DNA from: Variovorax sp. 770b2
Lineage (GTDB): Bacteria; Pseudomonadota; Gammaproteobacteria; Burkholderiales; Burkholderiaceae_C
Direction of reading: 5' to 3'
DNA: 64,000 nucleotides
Assembly (NCBI RefSeq): GCF_900115685.1
Contig: NZ_FOXJ01000001.1
Location: forward strand, 1,583,796-1,647,795
Part shown: positions 52,464 to 60,521 of the stretch, piece after piece
How the letters are laid out: every line of letters begins with the position of its first letter
Position numbering within the stretch: position 1 is the stretch's first letter
The notes under the pieces: generated by a model
Database searches by the model: none
The model's input: the letters and a program-made list of their open reading frames with translations, nothing else
Told to the model about the DNA's origin: nothing
Translations under genes and position numbers: made by a program

Positions 52464-52661
52464 TCATTGGGTCGACGGAGCCGCAGAGGAGGGCTGTGGC
52501 GCGCTTTGCGTGGTGGACGGCGGCGGTGGCGCCTCGCCCCGTTTGTCCACCGCGTAGAAGTACGTGAGCGCGCCGATGAAAACGAGAATCGCGGCACTCG
52601 CGCCCCATGCGAAAACGCGCCGGTTGTCGCGGTCGTCCCCGGTTTCGTGATGGTTTTTCAT
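52464..52661 (-). CDS. Small single-pass membrane protein
   Basis: A 65-residue protein with a charged N-terminus (MKNHHETGDDRDNRR), one membrane helix (about residues 17-37, VFAWGASAAILVFIGALTYF) and a Pro/Ser/Gln-rich tail that would lie in the periplasm. AAGGAAAG precedes the ATG at 52661. The form is common among stress-induced small membrane proteins of Comamonadaceae; I recognise no named family. Its promoter region is shared with the divergent DUF72 gene and has the repeated element on both strands. Confidence 0.75.
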   Translation of the reverse strand: MKNHHETGDDRDNRRVFAWGASAAILVFIGALTYFYAVDKRGEAPPPPSTTQSAPQPSSAAPSTQ

Positions 52662-52733
52662 TGCAGCTTTCCTTGTGCTGAGTCGGGCGAAAGCACCCAC
52701 GCCACAGAGCATTCGGACCGGCTCCCGGTCCCG

Positions 52734-52743
52734 ATGTAGGAGC
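52734..52743 (-). promoter_or_regulatory. GCTCCTACA element upstream of small membrane protein gene
   Basis: GCTCCTACAT on the minus strand, 72 bp before the start at 52661. A perfect match; a plus-strand variant lies 23 bp away at 52767. Confidence 0.5.
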
Positions 52744-52766
52744 CTGCCGCCGATGGGATGCGGTCA

Positions 52767-52776
52767 ACTTCTACAG
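52767..52776 (+). promoter_or_regulatory. CTTCTACA element upstream of DUF72 gene
   Basis: ACTTCTACAG, 77 bp before the start at 52854. A variant of the repeated element, back-to-back with the minus-strand copy at 52734-52743. Confidence 0.4.
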
Positions 52777-52853
52777 GTGCCGCATGCGCTGCGCCTAGCC
52801 TTGGGCGGCGCGTGGCAACCGGCACGCCTTGACAAGAGAAGGGGCAGAGCGGA

Positions 52854-53894
52854 ATGGTTTTGTCGGTGGCGCAACGCAGCGGACATCCCGGCCCGCCGGG
52901 ACACAAGCCGGCAGGGCCGTCCGGGCGCAGGGCGGGACCGCGCGGTGACGTCCGGATCGGAATTTCCGGATGGCGGTATGCCCCTTGGCGCGGACACTTC
53001 TACCCACCGGGCCTGGCGCAGCGCAGGGAACTCGAATTCGCATCGCGGATGCTGCCCACCATCGAGATCAACGGTTCGTTCTATTCGCTGCAGCGGCCCG
53101 AGTCGTACCAGCTCTGGCACGACGAAACGCCGGACGACTTCGTGTTCGCCGTCAAGGGTTCGCGCTACATCACCCACATGCTCCAGCTCAAGGACGTGCA
53201 TCAGGCGCTCGCCAACTTCTTTGCCTCGGGCGTGCTGGCGCTCCGAAAGAAACTGGGCCCGGTGCTCTGGCAGCTCCCGCCCCGCATGCGGTACGACCCC
53301 GAACGGCTGGACGCTTTTTTCTCGCTCCTGCCGCGCGATGCGCGCTCCGTGCGCGCCTTGGCGCGCGAACACGACGAGCGGGTGGCGGGCCGGTCGTTGC
53401 TCGAACCCGCGCGCGGTCTGCGCATCCGCCATGCGGTGGAGGTGCGCCACCCGAGCTTCGTCGATGCCGGCTTCATCGACTTGCTGCGCCGGCACCAGGT
53501 GGCGCTGGTGGTGGCCGACACGGCGGGGCGCTGGCCTCTCCTCGAAGACCTGACCGCGGACTTCGTCTACCTCCGGCTGCACGGCGACAAGGAGCTCTAC
53601 GCCAGCGGCTACGGCGATGCGGCGCTCGACCGCTGGGCGGCGCGCATCAACGCGTGGCGCCAGGGCCGGCAGGTGGCCGACGCGCAACTGGCTTCGCCCA
53701 CCGCCGCGCGGCGCGGCAGGCGCGACGTGTTCTGCTACTTCGACAACGACGTCAAGGTGCACGCCCCTTACGACGCCGCGCACCTGGCGATGCGCCTGGG
53801 CATTCCGACCGGCCTGGGCCCCGACGACGCGTTCGCGCGCGGGGTCGATGCAGACGACATCGAACTTGCTGCAGCGTCCTACAAAAGCACCTGA
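52854..53894 (+). CDS. DUF72 domain-containing protein (YecE-like)
   Basis: A 346-residue protein with a TIM-barrel-like DUF72 domain. After about 32 Pro/Gly-rich residues, RIGISGWRYAPWRGHFYPPG opens the domain. TIEINGSFYSLQRPESYQLW, FAVKGSRYITHMLQLKDV, GPVLWQLPPRMRYDPERLDA, AVEVRHPSF, ADFVYLRLHGDKELYASGYG and DVFCYFDNDVKVHAPYDAAH are all family blocks. E. coli YecE is the reference; the reaction is unknown, though the fold suggests a hydrolase or endonuclease-like active site. GCGGA lies just before the ATG at 52854. It lies 50 bp upstream of the catalase gene on the same strand. Confidence 0.94.
   Translation: MVLSVAQRSGHPGPPGHKPAGPSGRRAGPRGDVRIGISGWRYAPWRGHFYPPGLAQRRELEFASRMLPTIEINGSFYSLQRPESYQLWHDETPDDFVFAVKGSRYITHMLQLKDVHQALANFFASGVLALRKKLGPVLWQLPPRMRYDPERLDAFFSLLPRDARSVRALAREHDERVAGRSLLEPARGLRIRHAVEVRHPSFVDAGFIDLLRRHQVALVVADTAGRWPLLEDLTADFVYLRLHGDKELYASGYGDAALDRWAARINAWRQGRQVADAQLASPTAARRGRRDVFCYFDNDVKVHAPYDAAHLAMRLGIPTGLGPDDAFARGVDADDIELAAASYKST
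53874..53884 (+). promoter_or_regulatory. TCCTACAA element upstream of catalase gene
   Basis: GCGTCCTACAA, 60 bp before the catalase start, lies in the last codons of the DUF72 gene. It shares TCCTACA with the repeated element. Being within coding sequence, it may be fortuitous. Confidence 0.35.
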
Positions 53895-53944
53895 TTTCGC
53901 GCACTAGGTTCTGGGTCCCTCGAACCAATCCGGACGAAAAACCC

Positions 53945-56365
53945 ATGGCCAAACAACCCCGAGCGAGCGCACCGACTCCGGCCGCGCTGGCTGCCGCTCG
54001 CTCAGCGGCACGCAACACCGACAGCGGCCCCGCACATCCCGCGCCGCCCGCGGCCGGCAAGGGAGACATTCCCGCCCAGAAAGCGATCGACACGCAGGCG
54101 CTTGCCGCGGCGATGCCGGCCAACACCAACAAGCCGCTCGAACACACGCCCTCCGCGCCCGTGGGGCTGAGCGCAAAGCCGGCATCGCGGCTGCCCACCG
54201 GCAGCACGCCGTCGGAGTCGAACGCCTCCGGCAAGACGGGATCCGTCGCGCCCGAAGGCACCAACGCCACCATCGACACGCTGGACCGCGTGCGCGTCGA
54301 CTCGGGCGGCCAGCGGCTCACCACCAACCAGGGCGTGCCGGTCGCGGACAACCAGAACTCGCTGAAGGCGGGCGCGCGCGGCCCGGTGCTGCTCGAAGAC
54401 TTCATCCTGCGCGAGAAGATCACGCACTTCGACCACGAGCGCATTCCCGAGCGCATCGTCCACGCGCGCGGCTCGGGCGCGCACGGCTTCTTCGAGTGCT
54501 ACGAACCGCAGACGCAATACACCAAGGCCGCGCCTTTCCAGGAAGCCGGCAAGGTCACGCCCGTGTTCGTACGCTTCTCGACGGTGGCCGGCGAACGCGG
54601 CTCCAAGGACACCGCGCGCGACGTGCGCGGCTTCGCGGTGAAGTTCTATACCGACGAGGGCAACTGGGACCTGGTGGGCAACAACATGCCCGTGTTCTTC
54701 ATCCAGGACGCGATGAAGTTCCCCGACCTCGTGCATGCGGTCAAGCCCGAGCCGCACCACCAGATGCCGCAGGCCGCGTCGGCGCACGACACCTTCTGGG
54801 ATTTCGTCTCGCTCATGCCCGAGTCCACCCACATGCTGATGTGGCAGATGAGCGACCGCGCCATTCCGCGCAGCTACCGGATGATGCAGGGCTTCGGCGT
54901 GCACACCTTCCGGCTGGTGAACGAGGCGGGCGAATCGGTGCTGGTCAAGTTCCACTGGCAGCCGAAACTCGGGACGCACTCGCTGGTGTGGGACGAGGCG
55001 GTGAAGATCTCCGGCGCCGACCCCGACTACCACCGCCGCGACCTCTGGGAGGCCATCGACGCGGGCGAGTACCCCGAGTGGGAACTGGGCCTGCAGATCT
55101 TCACCGAGGCGCAGGCCGAGCAGTTCAGCTTCGACATCCTGGATGCCACCAAGATCGTTCCCGAGGAACTGGTGCCGGTGCGGATCGTCGGGCGCCTGGT
55201 GCTGAACCGCAACCCCGACAACTTCTTCGCAGAAACCGAGCAGGTCGCGTTCTGCACGGCGCACGTGGTGCCGGGGATCGACTTCACCAACGATCCGCTG
55301 CTGGCCGGGCGCATCCATTCCTACGTGGACACGCAGATCACGCGGCTGGGCGGCCCCAACTTCCACGAGCTGCCCATCAACGCGCCGATTGCGCCGGTGC
55401 ACAACAACCAGCGCGATGGCATGCACCGCCAGGCCATCCACCGTGGGCGGGTCGCTTACGAACCCAACTCCCTGGCGGGCGGCTGCCCGTTCCAGGCCGG
55501 CGCGGCGCAGGGCTTCGCGAGCGTCGCCAGCCGCCTGGACGCCAAGGAGAGCAGCGACAAGATGCGCGTGAAGCCCGAGAAGTTCGCCGACCACTACACG
55601 CAGGCCACGCTCTTCTTCGAAAGCCAGACCCGCGAGGAGCAGGCGCACATCGCCGCCGCGTTCCGCTTCGAGCTGTCGAAGGTGACGGTGCCCGCGGTGC
55701 GCGAGCGCGTCGTGGCGAGCCTGCTGAATGCCTCGCCCGAGCTTGCGGCCAAGGTGGCGCAAGGGCTGGGCATGGAACTGCCCGCGCCGCTGCCCCGGGC
55801 GCTGGAGAATCCGGCCGCGCCCGAGGTCGATCAATCGCCCGCGCTGTCGCTGCTGGCACGCCCGGGCGACGGCGGCATCCGCACCCGCAAGGTCGCGATT
55901 CTGGTGGCCGATGGCGCGGAGGGCGCGTCCATCGGCAAGCTGGTCACCGCACTGGTGCAGGCGGGCGCCGTGCCGCGGCTGATCGGCCCGCGCCTGGGCA
56001 CGTACACCGCGGCGGGCGGCGAGAAGATCGAGGCCGACGCCAGCATGGAGAACAGCCCCGGCTTCCTCTTCGATGCGCTGGCGCTGCCGGACGGCCTGGC
56101 TGCCGTGGAAGCGCTCGCCGCCGATGGCCATTCGATGGAGTTCGTGAAGGACCAGTACCGGCATTGCAAGAGCATCCTGGCGTTCGGCGCATCGCAGGCC
56201 CTGCTGACCGAGGCCGGGATCCCGATGAGCCTGCCGGACGGTTCGGCGGACCCGGGATTGATCCTTGCGGACGCGGCGCATGCGGACACGGCCGTCAGCG
56301 ACTTCATCGCGGCGGTGGGCCTGCACCGGCACCCGGCGCGCGACACCGATCCGCCCCGCGTGTGA
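53945..56365 (+). CDS. katE: Large-subunit (clade 2) catalase, KatE-like
   Basis: An 806-residue heme catalase that breaks down H2O2 in the cytoplasm. The core has the distal His180 in [15 protein letters not shown], Asn in [20 protein letters not shown], and the proximal heme Tyr460 in [19 protein letters not shown]. The C-terminal 165 residues form the flavodoxin/DJ-1-like domain found only in large catalases ([32 protein letters not shown]). The N-terminal 125 residues are low-complexity (Ala, Pro, Ser, Thr, Asn), longer than in E. coli HPII. KatE-type enzymes are classic stationary-phase genes. The start at 53945 ([10 protein letters not shown]) has only a weak ribosome binding site. Confidence 0.96.
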   Translation: MAKQPRASAPTPAALAAARSAARNTDSGPAHPAPPAAGKGDIPAQKAIDTQALAAAMPANTNKPLEHTPSAPVGLSAKPASRLPTGSTPSESNASGKTGSVAPEGTNATIDTLDRVRVDSGGQRLTTNQGVPVADNQNSLKAGARGPVLLEDFILREKITHFDHERIPERIVHARGSGAHGFFECYEPQTQYTKAAPFQEAGKVTPVFVRFSTVAGERGSKDTARDVRGFAVKFYTDEGNWDLVGNNMPVFFIQDAMKFPDLVHAVKPEPHHQMPQAASAHDTFWDFVSLMPESTHMLMWQMSDRAIPRSYRMMQGFGVHTFRLVNEAGESVLVKFHWQPKLGTHSLVWDEAVKISGADPDYHRRDLWEAIDAGEYPEWELGLQIFTEAQAEQFSFDILDATKIVPEELVPVRIVGRLVLNRNPDNFFAETEQVAFCTAHVVPGIDFTNDPLLAGRIHSYVDTQITRLGGPNFHELPINAPIAPVHNNQRDGMHRQAIHRGRVAYEPNSLAGGCPFQAGAAQGFASVASRLDAKESSDKMRVKPEKFADHYTQATLFFESQTREEQAHIAAAFRFELSKVTVPAVRERVVASLLNASPELAAKVAQGLGMELPAPLPRALENPAAPEVDQSPALSLLARPGDGGIRTRKVAILVADGAEGASIGKLVTALVQAGAVPRLIGPRLGTYTAAGGEKIEADASMENSPGFLFDALALPDGLAAVEALAADGHSMEFVKDQYRHCKSILAFGASQALLTEAGIPMSLPDGSADPGLILADAAHADTAVSDFIAAVGLHRHPARDTDPPRV

Positions 56366-56476
56366 GCGCCGCGCAGGGGCGGCGCGGGACTGCTCCCACG
56401 CGCATGCGCAGCGCTTTCCGACCGCGCACGCGATCCGCCGGATCACCATGACCCGGGCACCTTCCTCATTCGAGGA

Positions 56477-56487
56477 GGGGCCTACAT
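56477..56487 (+). promoter_or_regulatory. CCTACAT element upstream of 56503 gene
   Basis: GGGGCCTACAT ends 15 bp before the start at 56503, much closer than the other copies. If it is a -10 box the mRNA leader would be about 10 nt, just containing the AGGAGG. Of uncertain standing. Confidence 0.3.
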
Positions 56488-56502
56488 CGCCAGGAGGCCC
56501 GC

Positions 56503-56724
56503 ATGACCACGGAACAGAAAGCGCAGAAACCTTTTCCTTTTCCCACGTCGGAAAACCACGGCAAGCCGGCCGACCCCCCGAAGCCCACCGAGCAGCCTGC
56601 CAGTGAAGAAGCGCTGGACAGCGGGGTCGAGGAGTCCTTTCCCGCCAGCGATCCGGTCTCTGTCACCGTCACGAAGGTCAAGCTGCCTTCGGCGAAGGAG
56701 GACAAGAAGACGCAGCGGCATTGA
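56503..56724 (+). CDS. Small hydrophilic protein with ESFPASDP motif
   Basis: A 73-residue, Lys/Pro/Glu-rich protein. The central segment EALDSGVEESFPASDPVSVT resembles a motif I recall from many very small proteobacterial proteins of unknown function, often near stress or catalase genes. The rest is charged and disordered. AGGAGG lies 5-6 nt before the ATG at 56503. It sits between the catalase and DUF3182 genes on the same strand. A stress role is inferred from neighbours only. Confidence 0.8.
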   Translation: MTTEQKAQKPFPFPTSENHGKPADPPKPTEQPASEEALDSGVEESFPASDPVSVTVTKVKLPSAKEDKKTQRH

Positions 56725-56763
56725 AGGCCGCGGCACTCGCGACCCGCTGCGCCGCACACCGCC

Positions 56764-57930
56764 ATGAATCCGATCGCCGATTCCAGGCCTGCCGCATCGA
56801 AGCCGTCCACGCCGCTGCCCCCGCCGCGCAGCCTCGTGACCTGGAGCCTCGATCCGGATGCCTATTGCAGCGCCCATGAGCACGCCACCCGCAACGATCT
56901 CGCGCGGCGGCTCGCCGCGCTCAAGGGCTGCGCCTACGCAGGCGCCTACGACGACCGGTATCCCTACGCGCGGGCGCCGTATTTCGTGCCCAGCAACACC
57001 GTGACGGACCCCGGGGCAGCGCAGGGGCTGGGCATTGCCGGCGTGCACGACCTGTTCGGCGGCGTGGTGCCGCACGCGTTCATCGCGACGAAGGCCATCA
57101 CCCATCCGGTGGCCGGCCCCGAGGCGCCGCGGCCGGCCGGGTGGTGCCCTCGCTTCGCGGCCGAGATCGCCAGCTCGGTGCTGGATGGTTTTTCCTGTTT
57201 CTCGCGCGAGGAAGCGCGCAGGGCAGGGCGCACGCTGCTCGCCTCGGGGGTAGTCCGCATCAAGCCGGTGCGCGCCACCGGCGGCCGCGGCCAGGTCGTC
57301 GCGCGCAGCGCCCGGGCGCTGGACCGCTGCGTCGATGCCATGGACGAGGCCGACATCGCCGTCCACGGCCTCGTTCTCGAAGAAAACCTCGAACGCCCCG
57401 CGACCTACAGCGTCGGCCAGGTGATCGTGGAGCGCATGGTGGTCAGCTACTACGGCCAGCAGCGCCTGACGCGCGACGGCGCAGGCGAAGAGGTGTACGG
57501 CGGCTCCGACCTGACGCTGGTGCGCGGTGACTTCGAAGCGCTGCTCGCCGACGCCGGGCTTTCGCCGCCGCTTCGCCATGCGATCGACCAGGCGCGGCGC
57601 TATCACCGCGCCGTGGTCGACTGTTACCCCGGGTTCTTCGCCTCGCGCATGAACTACGACGTGGCGCAGGGCACCGGACATGGCGGCGCATGGCGCTCCG
57701 GCGTGCTGGAGCAATCGTGGCGCGTGGGCGGCGCCTCGGGTGCCGAGATCGCGGCGCTCGAATCGTTTCACGCGGACCCCGGCCGCGAGCGCGTGCGTGC
57801 ATCGACCTTCGAGGTGTACGGCGCGGCGCCGGTGCCCGCGGAGGCCCTCGTTTCCTACCAGGGCGTCGACCCGCAGGTAGGGCCGCTCGCCAAGTACACC
57901 TTGCTTCATTCCCATGCCGACTCGCCATAG
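56764..57930 (+). CDS. DUF3182 family protein (ATP-grasp-like)
   Basis: A 388-residue protein. GCAYAGAYDDRYPYARAPYF, PSNTVTDPGAAQGLGI, LFGGVVPHAFIATKAITHP and VVRIKPVRATGGRGQVVARS are typical of DUF3182 proteins of Burkholderiales. The KPVRATGGRGQ loop and the later ENLERPATYSVGQVIVERM resemble the nucleotide-binding part of ATP-grasp ligases. Function is unknown; an amide- or peptide-bond-forming ligase is a reasonable inference from the fold resemblance. It overlaps the downstream hydrolase gene by 17 nt, so the two are co-expressed. The family name is from memory of these strings. Confidence 0.85.
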   Translation: MNPIADSRPAASKPSTPLPPPRSLVTWSLDPDAYCSAHEHATRNDLARRLAALKGCAYAGAYDDRYPYARAPYFVPSNTVTDPGAAQGLGIAGVHDLFGGVVPHAFIATKAITHPVAGPEAPRPAGWCPRFAAEIASSVLDGFSCFSREEARRAGRTLLASGVVRIKPVRATGGRGQVVARSARALDRCVDAMDEADIAVHGLVLEENLERPATYSVGQVIVERMVVSYYGQQRLTRDGAGEEVYGGSDLTLVRGDFEALLADAGLSPPLRHAIDQARRYHRAVVDCYPGFFASRMNYDVAQGTGHGGAWRSGVLEQSWRVGGASGAEIAALESFHADPGRERVRASTFEVYGAAPVPAEALVSYQGVDPQVGPLAKYTLLHSHADSP

Positions 57931-58690
57931 CGCCATCGATATCGCCGTGGACGGCCAGCACATCGAAGGCACGCTGTTCGCCGCCTCCACGATGGTGCCC
58001 GGCGTGCTGCTCGTGCATGGGTGGGACGGCAGCCAGGAGCAGTACGTGACGCGGGCCCGCGAGATCGCGGCGCTGGGTTGCGTGTGCCTGACCTTCGACC
58101 TGCGCGGCCACGCCCGCCACGCCGCGCAGCGCCTGGAGGTGACGCGCGAGGACAACCTGCGCGACGTGCTCGCCGCCTACGACGCGCTGATCGGCCACCC
58201 CAGCGTCGACCCCGGGGCCGTGGCCATCGTGGGCAGCAGCTACGGCGGCTACCTCGCCGCGCTGGTGAGCGCCATGCGGCCGGTGCGCTGGCTCGCACTG
58301 CGCGCGCCGGCGCTGTACCGCGACCGCGAGTGGGACACGCCCAAGGGCAAGCTGAGCCGCAGCGATCTGGTGGCCTACCGCCGCTCGCTGGTGGGCCCCA
58401 AGGACAACCGCGCGCTCGCGGCCTGCGCCGCCTTCGCGGGCGACGTGCTGATCGTCGAGTCGGAAGACGACCAGACCGTGCCGCATCCGGTGCTGGAAAA
58501 CTATCTGGCCGCGTTCAAGCGCGTCCGCTCGGTCACCTATCGCGTGCTCTCGGGCGCGGACCACGCGTTGTCGAAGCAGGAATCGCGGCAAGCCTATGGC
58601 AACTTGCTGGTGTCGTGGATCACCGAGATGACGCTCGGCGCCAAGGCGACGGCCACGCTCACGAAGCCGGTGTCCAGGAGTCCGGCGTGA
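57914..58690 (+). CDS. Alpha/beta hydrolase
   Basis: A 258-residue serine hydrolase of the dienelactone-hydrolase/peptidase S9-like type. The oxyanion segment is LLVHGWDGSQEQYVTRAREI, the nucleophile elbow is IVGSSYGGYLAALVSAM (Ser about 115), the acid lies in VESEDDQTVPHPVLENYL and the His in LSGADHALSKQESRQAYG. It starts inside the DUF3182 gene, so it probably acts on the product of that enzyme or on a related ester or amide. Its last 32 bp overlap the end of the convergent VOC gene. No signal peptide; cytoplasmic. Confidence 0.93.
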   Translation: MPTRHSAIDIAVDGQHIEGTLFAASTMVPGVLLVHGWDGSQEQYVTRAREIAALGCVCLTFDLRGHARHAAQRLEVTREDNLRDVLAAYDALIGHPSVDPGAVAIVGSSYGGYLAALVSAMRPVRWLALRAPALYRDREWDTPKGKLSRSDLVAYRRSLVGPKDNRALAACAAFAGDVLIVESEDDQTVPHPVLENYLAAFKRVRSVTYRVLSGADHALSKQESRQAYGNLLVSWITEMTLGAKATATLTKPVSRSPA

Positions 58691-59105
58691 AGGGCTCGTG
58701 GACCGGCGTGGCGACGATCGTGTGAACGAAGCAGAGCTTGTGCCCCTCGGGGTCGAGGCAATACGCCGCGTAGAAGTCGGGCGCATAGCGAGGCCTCGGG
58801 CCCGGCGCACCCTGGTCCGCCCCGCCATGCGCCAAGGCCGTTGCCCACGCGGCATCGACCACGGATCGCGATGCGGCGAGAAAACTCACCTGGCTGCCGT
58901 TGCCGCAGGAAGGCGCCTGGCCATTGACGGGCGCGCCGATGACGAATTGCGGCCAGCGTTCGCCCGGCCGCTGCCAGTACACCCCCGCCGGGCCGACATG
59001 CGACAGTTCGACGGCCCGCCTGAGTTCGAAGTGCGCGAGCACGAGGTCGTAGAACGCGCACATCCTCGCGAGGTCTTTCACGCCGATCTGTATATGGGCG
59101 AACAC
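58659..59105 (-). CDS. VOC family protein (glyoxalase/dioxygenase superfamily)
   Basis: A 148-residue vicinal-oxygen-chelate protein. FAHIQIGVKDLARMCAFYDL is the first beta-alpha-beta module with a metal-ligand His, PQFVIGAPVNGQ and VSFLAASRSVVDAAWATALA follow, and APDFYAAYCLDPEGHKLCFV is the C-terminal module with the acidic ligand. The fold serves glyoxalases, fosfomycin-resistance and extradiol enzymes; here the function is open. GTG at 59105 is the likely start, with TTG at 59111 overlapping the isochorismatase stop as an alternative. It is coupled to the upstream isochorismatase-like gene and overlaps the hydrolase gene tail to tail by 32 bp. Confidence 0.9.
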   Translation of the reverse strand: MFAHIQIGVKDLARMCAFYDLVLAHFELRRAVELSHVGPAGVYWQRPGERWPQFVIGAPVNGQAPSCGNGSQVSFLAASRSVVDAAWATALAHGGADQGAPGPRPRYAPDFYAAYCLDPEGHKLCFVHTIVATPVHEPFTPDSWTPAS

Positions 59106-59107
59106 GC

Positions 59108-59737
59108 TCAACGCCCGCCCCTGACAGCGCCTGGCCGATGCGGGACCAGCCGGATGCGGGACGCTGCCGTCGTGGGCAGCTTCTGGAACTTCTCGAGCTG
59201 GCGCAACACGGTCTCGTTGCGCGCCACCGATTGCGAAGCCACGCAATCCCGCGGCACCACCACCGCAAGGTCGCGCATCACCGCCTCCATGGCGGTCGCG
59301 AGCACGCACTGGTCGCTGGCGACGCCGGTCAGGATCAAGCGGCGCGCATCCAGGTGCTGCAGCAGCAATTCGAGCGGCGTGCCGAAGAAAGCCGAGTGCT
59401 TGGGCTTCAGCACGAAGTAGTCGTCGGCGTCGGGCTGCAGTGCGCTCGCGATCGCCGCGCCCGCACCGCCCTGGCCCAGCGACAGCCCCACCAGCGCCGG
59501 AAAGTCCGAGCGCCAGCGGCCGCGGTTGTCGTTGGCGTAGATCACGGGCACGCCTGCCTTGCGGCAGCGGGCCTTGAGCGCGGCGATGCGGGGTGCGATG
59601 GCTGCCGCGCGCGGCAGCAGTTTCTCCGCATCGGGAAAGTCCCAGATGTTGATCATGTCGATGATCAACAGCGCGGTGTGGCCCGCTGCGTTTTCGGGGG
59701 CGAGCACGCCGGACGAATTGGAAGGGCGGGAGGCCAT
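59108..59737 (-). CDS. Isochorismatase family cysteine hydrolase
   Basis: A 209-residue hydrolase. The catalytic triad is visible: Asp in TALLIIDMINIWDFPDAE, Lys in DDYFVLKPKHSAFFGTPLEL and Cys in RLILTGVASDQCVLATAMEA. This covers nicotinamidases, isochorismatases and N-carbamoyl amidases; residues do not fix the substrate. The ATG at 59737 (MASRPSNSSG) was chosen; ATG at 59746 has GGAA directly upstream and is equally possible. A longer frame to 59971 overlaps the divergent DUF421 gene and is unlikely. Followed by the VOC gene with almost no gap. Confidence 0.92.
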   Translation of the reverse strand: MASRPSNSSGVLAPENAAGHTALLIIDMINIWDFPDAEKLLPRAAAIAPRIAALKARCRKAGVPVIYANDNRGRWRSDFPALVGLSLGQGGAGAAIASALQPDADDYFVLKPKHSAFFGTPLELLLQHLDARRLILTGVASDQCVLATAMEAVMRDLAVVVPRDCVASQSVARNETVLRQLEKFQKLPTTAASRIRLVPHRPGAVRGGR

Positions 59738-59848
59738 GCGCCACATTTTTCCATCGGCAATGTCGCCGCGGGCGTTCGCCGGCGCATCTTGCGGTGTCGT
59801 CCGACAACGCCGCGCGGGTCGAAGGCTTCCTGCCTGCATTGGTCCAGC

Positions 59849-59858
59849 CGGCCTACAG
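59849..59858 (+). promoter_or_regulatory. CCTACA element upstream of DUF421 gene
   Basis: CGGCCTACAG, 63 bp before the start at 59922. It keeps only CCTACA of the repeated element and lies in a small CCGGC palindrome, so it is a weak candidate. Confidence 0.25.
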
Positions 59859-59921
59859 CCGGCTGCCTGCGTGCGACGCAACATGTGCGGTTTCGTGAAG
59901 AGAAAAAATCCGAGGCTGCCC

Positions 59922-60407
59922 ATGGATTCACTGTCAGAGCTTTTTCGCATGGAGATGCCTCCCTGGCACATGGTGCTGAGAGGGAGCTTGATCTACTGGT
60001 TCCTGTTGCTGGTCTTTCGTTTCCTGCTGCGGCGCGACGTCGGATCGCTGGGCGTGGCAGACCTGCTGTTCGTCGTGCTGATCGCGGACGCTTCCAGCAA
60101 TGCCATGCAGGGCGAATACAAGACTGTCACGGACGGCCTGGTGCTGATCTCGACACTGGTGGGCTGGAACTACCTGCTCGACTGGGCCAGCTACCGCTGG
60201 CCCCTGGTGTCGCGCCTGGTCGAACCACCCGCCGAGCCATTGGTCAAGCACGGGCGCATCGTTCACAGAACGCTGCGCCGTCAACTCATCACGGTGGAAG
60301 GGCTGATGTCCAAGCTCCGGGAGAAGGGCATCACCGACCTGTCCGAAGTCCGCCTGGCGATGCTCGAAAGCGACGGCGAACTGAGCATCCGGAAGTACGG
60401 CCGTTGA
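59922..60407 (+). CDS. DUF421 domain-containing membrane protein (YetF-like)
   Basis: A 161-residue protein with three hydrophobic helices in the first 85 residues (VLRGSLIYWFLLLVFRFLLR, VADLLFVVLIADASSNAM, LVLISTLVGWNYLLDW) and a C-terminal soluble YetF domain (VKHGRIVHRTLRRQLITVEG, LMSKLREKGITDLSEVRLAM, LESDGELSIRKYGR). YetF/YcaP proteins are membrane proteins linked to envelope or spore stress, without a known reaction. GAGG lies about 7 nt before the ATG at 59922. It is divergent from the isochorismatase-like gene and followed 114 bp later by an SDR gene. Confidence 0.93.
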   Translation: MDSLSELFRMEMPPWHMVLRGSLIYWFLLLVFRFLLRRDVGSLGVADLLFVVLIADASSNAMQGEYKTVTDGLVLISTLVGWNYLLDWASYRWPLVSRLVEPPAEPLVKHGRIVHRTLRRQLITVEGLMSKLREKGITDLSEVRLAMLESDGELSIRKYGR

Positions 60408-60521
60408 GCGTTGCGGGGTGCCGTGCCGCGCCGTCATCCGACAGCGCAATCCCTTGGCCGACACCGGACGGCCTTGCGCCTGCGCAGGCTCGTGTTCTTG
60501 TCGACCCTGAAGGAGATCCAC

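Noticed and set aside
40515..52743. TGTAGGAGC strings as heads of REP-type palindromic repeats
   Set aside because: They resemble the heads of gammaproteobacterial REP elements, but no stem-loop follows, they are not clustered in pairs, and they always face the next gene at similar distance.
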